Source of the DNA: Chloroflexota bacterium
GTDB taxonomy: Bacteria; Chloroflexota; JAJPGV01
Direction of reading: 5' to 3'
Assembly: GCA_021325635.1 (NCBI GenBank)
Contig: JAJPGV010000039.1
Coordinates: 1-64,000 of the forward strand
DNA length: 64,000 bases
Positions 16,916-26,623 of this stretch are shown here, piece by piece. Position numbers and translations under genes: made by a program. Below the pieces are notes generated by a model, which ran no database searches, was not told where the DNA came from, and worked only from the letters and a program-made list of their open reading frames with translations. Positions within the stretch are counted from its first letter, which is position 1. Each line of letters begins with the position of its first letter.

Positions 16916-16919
<4 letters not shown>
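16284..16919 (+). CDS. pgsA: CDP-diacylglycerol-glycerol-3-phosphate 3-phosphatidyltransferase, probable ATT start
   Basis: A membrane enzyme making phosphatidylglycerol-phosphate from CDP-diacylglycerol. The complete CDP-alcohol motif D-x2-DG-x2-AR-x8-G-x3-D-x3-D is present as [10 protein letters not shown]...[10 protein letters not shown]. The conserved N-terminal helix [16 protein letters not shown] (16284-16331) lies upstream of the first normal start codon (GTG 16377). AGGAGAG at 16272-16278 stands 5 bases before ATT 16284, so I place the start there (211 residues). Several TM helices follow. The stop overlaps the next gene as GTGA. Substrate assignment within the CDP-alcohol family is good but not absolute. 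Confidence 0.85.
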
Positions 16920-18562
<1,643 letters not shown>

Positions 18563-18603
18563 GGAATCAGGATGCGCCACTCCCTTTGCCTCCTCGTCGC
18601 GCC

Positions 18604-19017
18604 ATGAGCCCGCGGATCGATCACATCGGCGTCGCGGTCCGGCGGATCGAGGACCACCTGGCCCTGTATACGGATGCGCTCGGCCTGGGCGGCGCCCACG
18701 TGGAAGAGGTTCCCAGCGAGCAGGCCCGCGTGGGCTTCGTGCCCATCGGCGAGAGCGACATCGAGCTGTTGGAGCCAACCTCGCCCGACAGCGTGCTGAC
18801 CCGCTTTATCGACAAGCGCGGCGAAGGCGTGCACCACGTCGCCATCGAGGTGGACGATTGCGCCGCCGCGCTCGCCCGTCTCAAGGCCCAGGGGCTGCGT
18901 ACCGTCGACGACGCTCCCCGTCCCGGCGCCCGCGGCACCAAAGTGGCCTTCATCCATCCCAGCGCCACCGGCGGCGTGCTCATCGAGCTGGTGGAATATG
19001 GGCAGGCGAGGGATTAG
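18604..19017 (+). CDS. mce: methylmalonyl-CoA epimerase (VOC fold)
   Basis: Interconverts (R)- and (S)-methylmalonyl-CoA, feeding the mutase encoded directly upstream. VOC metal ligands are seen as RIDHIGVAV (His), GVHHVAIEV (His) and the closing Glu in GVLIELVEY. From ATG 18604 the protein has 137 residues, the family norm. An upstream in-frame GTG at 18559 overlapping the mutase stop (GTGA) would add a 15-residue non-conserved extension and cannot be excluded. Its stop codon lies inside the telomere-like G-rich repeat. Confidence 0.93.
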   Translation: MSPRIDHIGVAVRRIEDHLALYTDALGLGGAHVEEVPSEQARVGFVPIGESDIELLEPTSPDSVLTRFIDKRGEGVHHVAIEVDDCAAALARLKAQGLRTVDDAPRPGARGTKVAFIHPSATGGVLIELVEYGQARD

Positions 19018-19087
19018 GGGTCAGGGTTTAGGGTTCAGGGTTTAGGGGCCAGGGGCCGGTGGTTAGGGGCCGGGGGGTTTAGGGGGG
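19014..19087 (+). repeat. telomere-like G-rich intergenic repeat
   Basis: About 74 bases of degenerate (T)TTAGGG / TTCAGGG units with at least ten runs of three or more G, including TTAGGGG, TCAGGG, TTTAGGG, TTCAGGG and TTTAGGGGGG. It starts over the epimerase stop codon. It has G-quadruplex potential on the + strand. Confidence 0.8.
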
Positions 19088-19098
19088 CTAAATGTAGA

Positions 19099-19117
19099 GC
19101 GGGGGCTTGCCCCCCGC
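19099..19117 (+). terminator. GC hairpin after the epimerase gene
   Basis: GCGGGGGC (19099-19106) pairs with GCCCCCCGC (19109-19117) across a TT loop with one bulged C. Pyrimidine-rich sequence (CTTCCTCTCTCTT) begins about five bases past the stem. It may end the pgsA-mutase-epimerase transcript. A similar core, GCGGGGGCTTG, recurs at 45244-45254. Confidence 0.5.
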
Positions 19118-19225
19118 CGGGCTTCCTCTCTCTTAGACAGCGAATGGGAGGGCGCTGGAAGGCCATGCGGGGTTCGCCCGCCAATGGCCACGGCCGCACT
19201 CGCGTCCGGGGTCACACCCCGAGGG

Positions 19226-20665
19226 TTAGTAGGAGCGGGCGAAGAGAACCGGGCCGGTGGACGGCTGGCCGCAGTTCACGCACGAGCCGGGAGCCTTGTC
19301 CCGCTCGAACGGGATGTTGCGAATCGTCGCTGCGGTCTTCTCCTTGACCGCCAGCTCGCACTGCGTGCGGCCGCACCAGTGGGCCCACACGAACTTGCGG
19401 GCGGCAATCGCTTCCTGCAGCTCCGGCAGGCTGGAGGCCGCCACGGTGTTATCCGACAGGAACGTTCTCGCCCTGGCCAGCAGGTCGCCCTGCACCTCAC
19501 GCAGGAGATCCCCCAGGGTCGCGCTCAAGCCATCCATGGGCAGCTGGCGCTTTTCGCGCGTGTCGCGCCGCACCACGGTAACCTGCCGGGCAGCCACGTC
19601 TCGCGGACCGATCTCGATGCGCAGCGGGACGCCGCGCATCTCCCATTCACTGAACTTCCAGCCGGGCTTGTACTCGTCCCGACCGTCGTAGTGCACCCGG
19701 AAGTCGCCGAGCTGGCGCTGCACCTGCTGTGCGGCGGCGCCAACCTGCGCCTGCTCCTCGTCGCTGCGCCAGATGGGGACGATGACCACCTGGTAGGGCG
19801 CCACGTTGGGCGGAAAGATGAGCCCGCTCTCATCGCCGTGGACCATAATCAGCGCGCCGATCAGCCGCGTGCTGGCGCCCCAGGAGGTAGTCCAGGCGTA
19901 CTTCATCTCCTTGTCCATGTCCTGGAACTTGATGTCGAAGACCGACGAGAAATGCTGGCCCAGATCGTGGGAGGTGGCGGCCTGCAGCGCCTTGCCGTCG
20001 CCCATCATGGCCTCGATGCTGAACGTCTCCAGCGCGCCCTTGAACTTCTCCTGCTCCGTCTTCTGACCGGCGATGACCGGGATCGCCAGCTCGTTCTCCA
20101 CGAAGTCCTGGTACACGCCGAGCATGCGCAGCACCTCCTCACGCGCCTCTTCGTGCGTGCGGTGGACGGTGTGCCCCTCCTGCCACAGGAACTCCGTGGT
20201 GCGCAAGAAGAAGCGAGTCACCTTCTCCCAGCGCATGACGTTGCACCACTGGTTGATCAGGATCGGCAGGTCACGCCAGGACTGCACCCACTTGGAGTAC
20301 GTCTCGCCGATGATGGCCTCGCTGGTGGGGCGGATGGCCAGCCGCTCCTCGAGATCGTCCTGCCCGCCCCGGGTGACCCAGGCGACCTCGGGCGCGAAGC
20401 CCTCCACGTGCTCCGCCTCCTTGGCCAGCAAGCTCTCGGGGATGAGCAACGGGAAGTAGGCGTTCTGGTGGCCGGTAGCCTTGAAGCGCTTATCCAACAG
20501 TTGCTGGATGTTCTCCCACAGACTGAACCCGTACGGTCGGATGACCATGCAGCCGTGCACCAGCGACCAATCCGCCAGCTGCGCCTTGTAGATGACGTCC
20601 GTGTACCAGCGCGAGTATTCCTCGTCGTGGCTGGCGATGTTGCGCACGAAATGCTCGTTGCTCAC
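19226..20665 (-). CDS. proS: prolyl-tRNA synthetase, short archaeal/eukaryotic type
   Basis: A class II synthetase charging tRNA-Pro. The 479 residues lack the large editing insertion of the long bacterial ProRS and end in a terminal Tyr (LFARSY), the archaeal-type architecture. Motif 2 region: LPILINQWCNVMRWE and FFLRTTEFLWQEGHTVH. Motif 3: GASTRLIGALIMVHGD. The C-terminal zinc-like domain has HWCGRTQCELAVKEK and CVNCG. The start is GTG 20665. It is transcribed toward the epimerase and stands divergent from the tRNA-Arg gene. Confidence 0.95.
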   Translation of the reverse strand: MSNEHFVRNIASHDEEYSRWYTDVIYKAQLADWSLVHGCMVIRPYGFSLWENIQQLLDKRFKATGHQNAYFPLLIPESLLAKEAEHVEGFAPEVAWVTRGGQDDLEERLAIRPTSEAIIGETYSKWVQSWRDLPILINQWCNVMRWEKVTRFFLRTTEFLWQEGHTVHRTHEEAREEVLRMLGVYQDFVENELAIPVIAGQKTEQEKFKGALETFSIEAMMGDGKALQAATSHDLGQHFSSVFDIKFQDMDKEMKYAWTTSWGASTRLIGALIMVHGDESGLIFPPNVAPYQVVIVPIWRSDEEQAQVGAAAQQVQRQLGDFRVHYDGRDEYKPGWKFSEWEMRGVPLRIEIGPRDVAARQVTVVRRDTREKRQLPMDGLSATLGDLLREVQGDLLARARTFLSDNTVAASSLPELQEAIAARKFVWAHWCGRTQCELAVKEKTAATIRNIPFERDKAPGSCVNCGQPSTGPVLFARSY

Positions 20666-20776
20666 CGTTGGATTCTAACGGCGGGTCCTCGCTCCCTGCG
20701 AGCGCGGTGATGGGTCGTTCCAGCCGTCCATTGCCGCGCTAGCTATCATTAGCTGGCGCCGTCAACACGGCCACCC

Positions 20777-20853
20777 GATCGCGTAGCTCAGTCGGATAGA
20801 GCGCAACCCTGCGGAGGTTGAGGTCGGAGGTTCGAATCCTCTCGCGATCGCCA
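20777..20853 (+). tRNA. tRNA-Arg, anticodon GCG
   Basis: A complete cloverleaf. The acceptor GATCGCG pairs with CGCGATC, the D-arm is GCTC/GAGC, the anticodon stem is CAACC/GGTTG, the loop is CTGCGGA giving anticodon GCG, the T-arm is GGAGG/CCTCT and the T-loop is TTCGAAT. The discriminator is G and the 3' CCA (20851-20853) is encoded. It reads CGC/CGU arginine codons. Most bacteria use an inosine-modified ACG tRNA instead. Confidence 0.95.
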
Positions 20854-21030
20854 CTCAGTTTCGAGGTCAAACCTTGGTTTACATGGTCGGCGATCATATG
20901 GCGCACATGCGCCTGCCTCCCCTGCGGCAACATTTGCTGAAGCTTAGTAGCGCTCCTGCCATCGAAGAGACTCGAGTGTGCCTCCTCCCCGTTCGTTCAT
21001 CATCGGTCTGTCGAAATTCAGGAGGAGCCC

Positions 21031-21378
21031 TCAGATCGATGACGATGCAATCGATTCCCGGCGGAGTTGCTTAAGGCGAGCCTCGTACAGGTCGACCTCG
21101 GCTTGCATGTTCAGCCAGAACTGAGGCGTTGTGCCGAACAACCTGGCCAGCCGCAATGCTGTATCTGCTGTTACTCCACGCCTCGCGTTCACTAGCTCGT
21201 TCATGCGCACGATCGGAATACTCATGCGCTGCGCCGCCTCCGTCTGCGTCAGCCCCATTGGCTTCAGGAATTCTTCGAGCAGTACCTCGCCCGGATGCAC
21301 AGGTGGCTGCACCGGAAAGTCATCGCCTCGGGGAATGGTCGCTTGTTCCCCAACCTTACGTTCAGTGATAGTCCTCAC
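21031..21378 (-). CDS. higA: HigA-type antitoxin (XRE-family HTH)
   Basis: The antitoxin and autorepressor of a HigBA module. The core VHPGEVLLEEFLKPMGL and the helix-turn-helix TQTEAAQRMSIPIVRMNELV are classic HigA, followed by TADTALRLARLFGTTPQFWL and a C-terminal LYEARLKQLRR-type helix. GTG 21378 (115 residues) is chosen because it overlaps the end of the toxin gene by 17 bases and has GGGAGG just upstream. A longer ORF reading through the toxin would add an unrelated N-terminus. The toxin-first order is typical of higBA. Confidence 0.9.
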   Translation of the reverse strand: MRTITERKVGEQATIPRGDDFPVQPPVHPGEVLLEEFLKPMGLTQTEAAQRMSIPIVRMNELVNARRGVTADTALRLARLFGTTPQFWLNMQAEVDLYEARLKQLRRESIASSSI

Positions 21379-21652
21379 ATCGCACCTCCCGCGCGTTACT
21401 GCCCTTGAATTGAAAGGTGATCCTGTACTGGTCGTTGACCCGGATGCTCCAACTCCCCTGTCGCTCGCCCTTGAGAGTCTCGAGACGATTCCCCGGAGGT
21501 GCGCGGAGGTCACGCATGGTCGCTGCAGCGTTGATCATCGTCAGTTTCCTTCGTATTACTGGCCACAGCGCCCGCGGCAATCGCCTCGCATCCTTTGTGT
21601 CGCGAGCGAAGAAGACATCGCGGGTTACTTCGTCTCCGAAGCTCTCGATCAC
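21362..21652 (-). CDS. higB: HigB-type toxin (RelE superfamily ribosome-dependent RNase)
   Basis: A 96-residue toxin expected to cleave translated mRNA on the ribosome. Family blocks are the N-terminal MIESFGDEVTRDVF, AATMRDLRAPPGNRLETLKG, then GSWSIRVNDQYRITFQF and the terminal CEDYH. This matches HigB, whose members end in a YEDYH-like motif. It is first in the operon, followed by HigA with a 17-base overlap. The locus is flanked upstream by AT-rich DNA with a palindrome, unlike its GC-rich surroundings, which suggests horizontal acquisition. Confidence 0.92.
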   Translation of the reverse strand: MIESFGDEVTRDVFFARDTKDARRLPRALWPVIRRKLTMINAAATMRDLRAPPGNRLETLKGERQGSWSIRVNDQYRITFQFKGSNAREVRCEDYH

Positions 21653-21668
21653 CCTATTATTTTAACAG

Positions 21669-21678
21669 TTATCGATAA
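21669..21678 (-). promoter_or_regulatory. candidate HigA operator (TTATCGATAA palindrome)
   Basis: A perfect 10-base palindrome 17 bases upstream of the higB start, in the only strongly AT-rich stretch nearby (about 21650-21680). A partial copy (ATTCGATA) follows directly. HigA proteins commonly repress their own operon through such dyads; the assignment is inferred from position. Confidence 0.4.
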
Positions 21679-21838
21679 TTCGATACATCGTCGGGATGCT
21701 CCCAACGATCAAGGCGTGCGATCTCCACATCCATAGTAATTCCCGGTTGGCGACCACCGGACTCTTCACAAAACCTTAATATTGTCGTGTGACGGACGTC
21801 ACCACCGTTTCAGACCGGGCACTCCGAACGCTCGTGAA

Positions 21839-22291
21839 ATGAGCGCCATCCTGGCCGCGCTCGTGCGCTGTCTCTCCAATCCGTGGCTGCGCTGGATGCT
21901 GGTGGGCGGAGTATTCGAGGTCATTGGCACGCCGCTGCTCTTTCTTCTGCATGGGATATGGCTCATGCCGCTGTTCGGGGCCACGGCGCTGGTAGCGGAG
22001 CTGACCACGCTTCCTCGCTTCTTTATCAACGACCGTTACGTCTTCGGCCATGCACGCCCCACGTGGCGCCGCCTGTGGCAATATCACGTGGCCTGCGGCG
22101 GCGGCTTTGTGGCCTGGTATTGCGTGACCAATGTCCTCCCAATGTTCGGGGTCCACTACATCATCGCTTCGTTGTGCGGGACGGCGTGCTCAGTCGGACT
22201 AGCCGTCCTGTCCAATTTCGCCTGGATCTGGCGCCGCCGATCGGCGAGCGACTCGCAACCTTCAGCCACGGTCGGACTCTCCCTCCGCTGA
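21839..22291 (+). CDS. GtrA-like membrane protein
   Basis: A 150-residue integral membrane protein with about four hydrophobic segments. The helix-2/3 loop FFINDRYVFGH matches the conserved F-x-x-N-x-x-[WY]-V-F of GtrA-like proteins. Those help flip polyprenyl-linked sugars or accompany cell-wall glycosylation. ATG 21839 is chosen at the start of the conserved region; an upstream in-frame codon at 21782 adds a non-hydrophobic leader. A GT-C glycosyltransferase lies 1.2 kb downstream, on the far side of the channel gene. Confidence 0.8.
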   Translation: MSAILAALVRCLSNPWLRWMLVGGVFEVIGTPLLFLLHGIWLMPLFGATALVAELTTLPRFFINDRYVFGHARPTWRRLWQYHVACGGGFVAWYCVTNVLPMFGVHYIIASLCGTACSVGLAVLSNFAWIWRRRSASDSQPSATVGLSLR

Positions 22292-22382
22292 GCGAGCCGT
22301 CCGGCCTCCCTCATGCCGGGCCACGCCGTCTCGGCAGGCGCTCACCGCCGGGGGCAGCGCCGGGTCGGGCCGCGGCAGGCAG

Positions 22383-23411
22383 TTGGCGATCTATGCCAAC
22401 ATCCATAGCGCGGTGCAGATGAGAAGCTCCGGGGTGGGGCGAGTATTCATTGGCGCGGGACTGCTCATCACCGTCACGGCCCTGGGAGTCGTGGGCTACG
22501 TTGTGATTGAGGGATGGTCATGGTTCGACGCGCTCTACGCCACGGTTACGACGCTGACGACGGTTGGGGGAGGCGAACCGCGACCGCCTTCGACTGCCGG
22601 ACGGGCATGGACGCTGGGCCTGATCGTCTTGGGGGTGGGCGGAGTCTTCTACGTCCTGGTCGCCACGGCGGAATTCGTGCTGGAGGGCCAGCTCGGCAAG
22701 CTGGTTGGCCGCCGGCGCATGCGGCGCAGGGTCGAGCGCTTGAATAATCACTTCGTGCTCTGCGGCTTCGGGCGCGTGGGCAGTGAAATCGCGCGGCAGT
22801 TCAGCGAGGAAGGGGTCGAATTTGTGGTGGTAGACGTGAACCAGGGATCCCTCGCCGAAGCCAGCGAGCAGGGCTATCGTGTGGTCCTCGGAAACGCGGC
22901 GCAGCTCGACGTCCTGCAGGATGCCGGCATCGAGCGAGCCCGAGGCCTGGTGGCTGCGGTCGACAACGATGCCGACAACGTGTACGTCACCCTGTCGGCC
23001 CGGGTGCTGCGGCCCGACCTGTTCATCGTCGCACGGGCAAACGAGCTGGACGCGGAGCCCAAGCTGCGCCTGGCAGGAGCTAACCGCGTCATCTCGCCCT
23101 ACACCATCGGAGGACGCCGGATGGCAAACCTGGCGATGCGCCCCATTGCGGTGGACTTTGTCGACACAGTCCTGTCGGTCGGCGCCAGCGACCTCCTGTT
23201 GGAGGACCTCAGCGTTTCGGCCTCTTCGCGCTGGATAGGCAAGACGGTCGGCGAGCTGCCCGGAGCGGACAAGGAGATCCTGGTGCTGGCCATCAGCCGA
23301 GAAGAGCGGCTCATGTTCCGGCCGGACGCAGCAACCCAGCTGAAGATGGGCGACGAGCTCGTGGTAGCCGGGCCTCCCAATGCCATACGGGAGCTCGAAA
23401 GAGCCCTGTAA
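22383..23411 (+). CDS. two-TM ion channel with TrkA-N/TrkA-C (RCK) domain, altered selectivity filter
   Basis: A Kch/MthK-like channel of 342 residues. It has one pore hairpin (helices about 20-42 and 75-100, pore helix WFDALYATVTTLT), then a Rossmann RCK domain starting HFVLCGFGRVGSEIARQF and a TrkA-C ligand domain ending GDELVVAGPP. The filter reads T-V-G-G-G-E (residues 60-65) where K+ channels have T-V-G-Y-G-D, so ion selectivity may differ. The start is TTG 22383; ATG 22419 is an alternative. It sits between GtrA-like and glycosyltransferase genes. Confidence 0.88.
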   Translation: MAIYANIHSAVQMRSSGVGRVFIGAGLLITVTALGVVGYVVIEGWSWFDALYATVTTLTTVGGGEPRPPSTAGRAWTLGLIVLGVGGVFYVLVATAEFVLEGQLGKLVGRRRMRRRVERLNNHFVLCGFGRVGSEIARQFSEEGVEFVVVDVNQGSLAEASEQGYRVVLGNAAQLDVLQDAGIERARGLVAAVDNDADNVYVTLSARVLRPDLFIVARANELDAEPKLRLAGANRVISPYTIGGRRMANLAMRPIAVDFVDTVLSVGASDLLLEDLSVSASSRWIGKTVGELPGADKEILVLAISREERLMFRPDAATQLKMGDELVVAGPPNAIRELERAL

Positions 23412-23446
23412 ACCCGCATTGTTCCGAGCATTGATCGCAATGCCTC

Positions 23447-25870
23447 GTGAAGAGCGCCCTAAGTGAGCCCTCAGACCGGCTGCTAGATTGTACGCGGGAA
23501 TCCTGTTTGATCGTCGTGCTCTTGAAGTTCGTGCATTCGCACCAGCGGCTGTTGGCGATGGTGGCCGTAACTCTGTTTGCGATTGGCGTACGAGTTTGGC
23601 AAATCGACCTGGCGCCTTTCGACCTCGATCAAACCGCCATCCTCCAAACGGCCGCCGACGCGCTCGATCAGCACAGGCTTCCCCTGTACACCGGCGCCCC
23701 GCTGACCATCGGTGCCCGGCAACCGCCGCTTCTGGCACTCATCCTGGCCATCCCATCAGGCGTTTCTCACAACCCTGCTCTCTTTGCCGCCTTGCAGGCG
23801 TCGCTCGATGCGATAGGGGCTGGGTTCATCTTCCTCCTGGCGTTGGAATTCCGCGGCGCCATGGCTGCTGCGGCATCGGCAGGTTTACTCTACGCGACTG
23901 CGCCAGCAGCTATTGTGTACAGCCGCAAACTGTGGAATCCGGATTTCGTGCCCTGCTTGTGCGCTGTGGGACTCTGGGGCACAGCTCGGTTCCTGCGGCG
24001 TGGCGAGTCGAGAGCCTTGGCCGTCGCGGCCTTGGCCTTTGCCGTGGCCGCGGAGCTCCACCCAACCTCAGCCGTGCTGTTACTTACAGTCGTCATCGCA
24101 GCGGTCCTTCGTTGGCGAGACGTACGCTGGCGCCCGCTGGCCAGCGCTGCGGTCATTGTCGGCCTCACGCTCGCGCCATACGTCTATCTTCAAACCCAAT
24201 CTGGCTGGAGCGACGTCTTGGCGGTGCTGCACACTTCCGGAACGCCCCGGCAATTCAATATCGAAGCCGTGCCGACAGCGCTCCTTCTGATCGGTGGACG
24301 ATTCCAGGACATAGTCGAAGCGGAATTTCAGCTCTACAACCTGCAACCTCTGGGCTCGCTCATCGGCCAGGGCTCATTTGGGACAAGCGGCGCAGCTATT
24401 AACGTCGCTCAGGAGCCGCTGCTGTGGCTCGTCCTAGCGTTGACGCTGCTTGGGATAGGCCTGGCAGTGATGAAGGTGCGCAGCGGCTGGCTGCTTCCAC
24501 TCGTTCTCGCGCTGCCCATTGCTGGCGTGATTGCCTCCGGACAGTTCGTGCAACCGCACTACCTGCTCGCCTTGCTGCCCCCGGCGATGGCGCTGGCAGG
24601 CATAGGACTAGCTGCCGTTCGACCTCGTGCCCTAGGACTCAGCCTGCTGACCATAGTTATCGTCTGGCGCTTGGTGGACTACGCGGCCTTCCAGGCCAAC
24701 GTTGCACAGGTCAAAGTACCGGGCACGTACGGCATCCCGATGCGCTACTCGATTCAGGCAGCTGACCTCGCCACACACATGGAGCCCACTGGGCCCCTGC
24801 TGATCGCCCGCACCGAGCCAAACAGCGCCATCTTCCGCTACCTCAGTGGCGGTCACATCCCTGTTCAAGCCTTCAACAGCCAGGCCGCGCTGGTGATTCC
24901 TCCTGGGGGAGGCGTGTACGTTGCGCAGGGCAGCGGCAGGGCCCAGGAGGCCCTTACCTCCCTGTATGGCCCACCCACGGCGTCCGTCAGCGATCCTTCT
25001 GGCGCTGTGGTTTACGCGGTGTACCATCTTTCGTCCGACGATTCCCTGCGGCTAGCACGTTCTTCAGCTCTCCAGCCCCTACACGCTGACGTGGGCAACG
25101 CCGTGCAGTTCACGGGCTATAGAGCAGAGGGTTTCGTGGCGGGAAGGCCTTCCACAGCCATTTTGGCTTGGCGCGTCCTGGCAAATCCGTCTCCGGCTCA
25201 ACCCGGTGTGCGCATGTTTGCACATCTGCTCGATCGATCGGGCAGCGTCGTTTCCACTGACCCGGACGTGGAGGCTTTCCCACGACAAAGTTGGCAAGCT
25301 GGCGACACAGTTCTTTCGTGGTTCGATCTGAATCCGCCCATGCAGATTCCGACCGGAGGCTATTGGCTGGAGACGGGCTTTTACGAAGCATCGTCGGGTC
25401 AGCGGCTCACCTTGCGCGACGGCGATCGTGAGATGGGATCGGCCCTCCGCATGGGACCATTCCGCCTAACCGGTGGGACAACTCCGCCGCCACTCCCAAC
25501 CGCGATATTCGGTAGCGACGAAATTGCCCTCGCGGGGATCCGTACCAACGGCCCGCAAGTAATCCTCACCTGGACCGCGCTGGGCAATCCTCGCTCCGGC
25601 TACACCGTCTTCGTCCATGCGTTGGATGATCACGGTCAGGTAGTGGGACAGCATGACGGTCCACCGGTTGATGGCAGCTTTCCGACAGATCTTTGGCAAA
25701 AGGGAGACGTGGTCGAGGACACCCATATCCTTACCGGGACGATCAGTTCCGCCACCCAACTGGAGATCGGTCTCTATACGCCCGGCGATCTGCGCCGGCT
25801 GCCCGCCAAGGATACGGCTGGCGCGTCCATGGGAGACCGGTGGTTGGTTCCTCTCCCCCTTAGCCACTAG
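23447..25870 (+). CDS. GT-C fold membrane glycosyltransferase (GT39/PMT-ArnT-like)
   Basis: An 807-residue protein with a polytopic N-terminal half of about 11-12 hydrophobic helices and a soluble C-terminal half rich in beta-strand. After the first TM, the loop LAPFDLDQTAILQTA carries the acidic D-x-D catalytic loop typical of GT-C enzymes, which use polyprenyl-phosphate sugar donors outside the membrane. The soluble part repeats a jelly-roll-like pattern (VRMFAHLLDRSGSVV, YTVFVHALDDHGQVV), perhaps two carbohydrate-binding modules. The start is GTG 23447. It follows the channel gene by 35 bases. Confidence 0.75.
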   Translation: MKSALSEPSDRLLDCTRESCLIVVLLKFVHSHQRLLAMVAVTLFAIGVRVWQIDLAPFDLDQTAILQTAADALDQHRLPLYTGAPLTIGARQPPLLALILAIPSGVSHNPALFAALQASLDAIGAGFIFLLALEFRGAMAAAASAGLLYATAPAAIVYSRKLWNPDFVPCLCAVGLWGTARFLRRGESRALAVAALAFAVAAELHPTSAVLLLTVVIAAVLRWRDVRWRPLASAAVIVGLTLAPYVYLQTQSGWSDVLAVLHTSGTPRQFNIEAVPTALLLIGGRFQDIVEAEFQLYNLQPLGSLIGQGSFGTSGAAINVAQEPLLWLVLALTLLGIGLAVMKVRSGWLLPLVLALPIAGVIASGQFVQPHYLLALLPPAMALAGIGLAAVRPRALGLSLLTIVIVWRLVDYAAFQANVAQVKVPGTYGIPMRYSIQAADLATHMEPTGPLLIARTEPNSAIFRYLSGGHIPVQAFNSQAALVIPPGGGVYVAQGSGRAQEALTSLYGPPTASVSDPSGAVVYAVYHLSSDDSLRLARSSALQPLHADVGNAVQFTGYRAEGFVAGRPSTAILAWRVLANPSPAQPGVRMFAHLLDRSGSVVSTDPDVEAFPRQSWQAGDTVLSWFDLNPPMQIPTGGYWLETGFYEASSGQRLTLRDGDREMGSALRMGPFRLTGGTTPPPLPTAIFGSDEIALAGIRTNGPQVILTWTALGNPRSGYTVFVHALDDHGQVVGQHDGPPVDGSFPTDLWQKGDVVEDTHILTGTISSATQLEIGLYTPGDLRRLPAKDTAGASMGDRWLVPLPLSH

Positions 25871-26036
25871 CGCTCGGCCCGGGCTCCAGCCAACCCAGGG
25901 CCCGTTGGCTCAACTGTCACGTCGCATGCCTCGCCAGGGCCCAGCTCAACGTGACACACACCTGCAAGTTGGATCCCCCACATAAACGCCCGTCAACCGA
26001 ATGCCCCCATGAAGCGCCAACGAATCGCGCTCGCGC

Positions 26037-26339
26037 CTAAAGAAGCTTCCCCGTTCCCCGGCTTTCTACGGCTTGCAACCAGCGCTTGGCAGCTACCAGG
26101 CAGTCCTGGCAGATGTACGTGGTGCTGCTCTCGGGACCGGCGCAAACCTGGCGACCGGGGCGGGCGGCCCGCAGACAGAAGGAGCATTGCGCGCCGTCCA
26201 CCGCCTGCGCCTCCTCCGATAGACGATCGACACAGGCGTCGCAGATGCGGGCCGCACCCGGATCGCGCCGGCCGTACTGCCGATCCAGGGGCTTGTCGTT
26301 ACGGCAGAAGCCGCAGCGGGCGACATCCGATGGTGTCAT
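26037..26339 (-). CDS. miniprotein with tandem ClpX-type C4 zinc fingers
   Basis: A 100-residue protein made almost entirely of two zf-C4_ClpX-like modules. The first is C9-x2-C12 ... C33-x2-C36, the second C52-x2-C55 ... C77-x2-C80. Spacing and surrounding residues (CGFCRNDKP, ICDACVDR, CSFCLRA, YICQDCLV) resemble the N-terminal zinc domain of ClpX, which binds substrates and adaptors. There is no AAA+ domain. ATG 26339 gives a protein starting just before the first finger. It may be a free-standing adaptor or decoy for Clp protease; that is inference. Confidence 0.75.
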   Translation of the reverse strand: MTPSDVARCGFCRNDKPLDRQYGRRDPGAARICDACVDRLSEEAQAVDGAQCSFCLRAARPGRQVCAGPESSTTYICQDCLVAAKRWLQAVESRGTGKLL

Positions 26340-26623
26340 GCTCGGCCGAGTCGCAACTTCGAGGCCCACGAGAACGTACCGGCGTGCAGCGGGCATTTCC
26401 GAGCCATGGCCCGGCAGGCAACACTTCATCGCCCGCTCACATCGCAAAAGCATGCGCACTCCGTTGCATCGGGCCCGTACGACGTGAGTACGAGTCGCCT
26501 GCCTCAGCCGCTCGCGGCCCACCCGCGGGCACGAAACCTGCTTCCGTGGAGGCCCATGCAGCGCGCGGCCCGCCACCACATCGACGTGCTGCTGCCGGCC
26601 GTGCTCCGAGAACTCGTCGTCGC

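Noticed and set aside
19184-20710. 508-codon open frame antisense to proS
   Set aside because: Shadow of ProRS, which shows all class II motifs on the other strand.
20739-20933. Short minus-strand ORF over the tRNA
   Set aside because: It covers a perfect tRNA cloverleaf.
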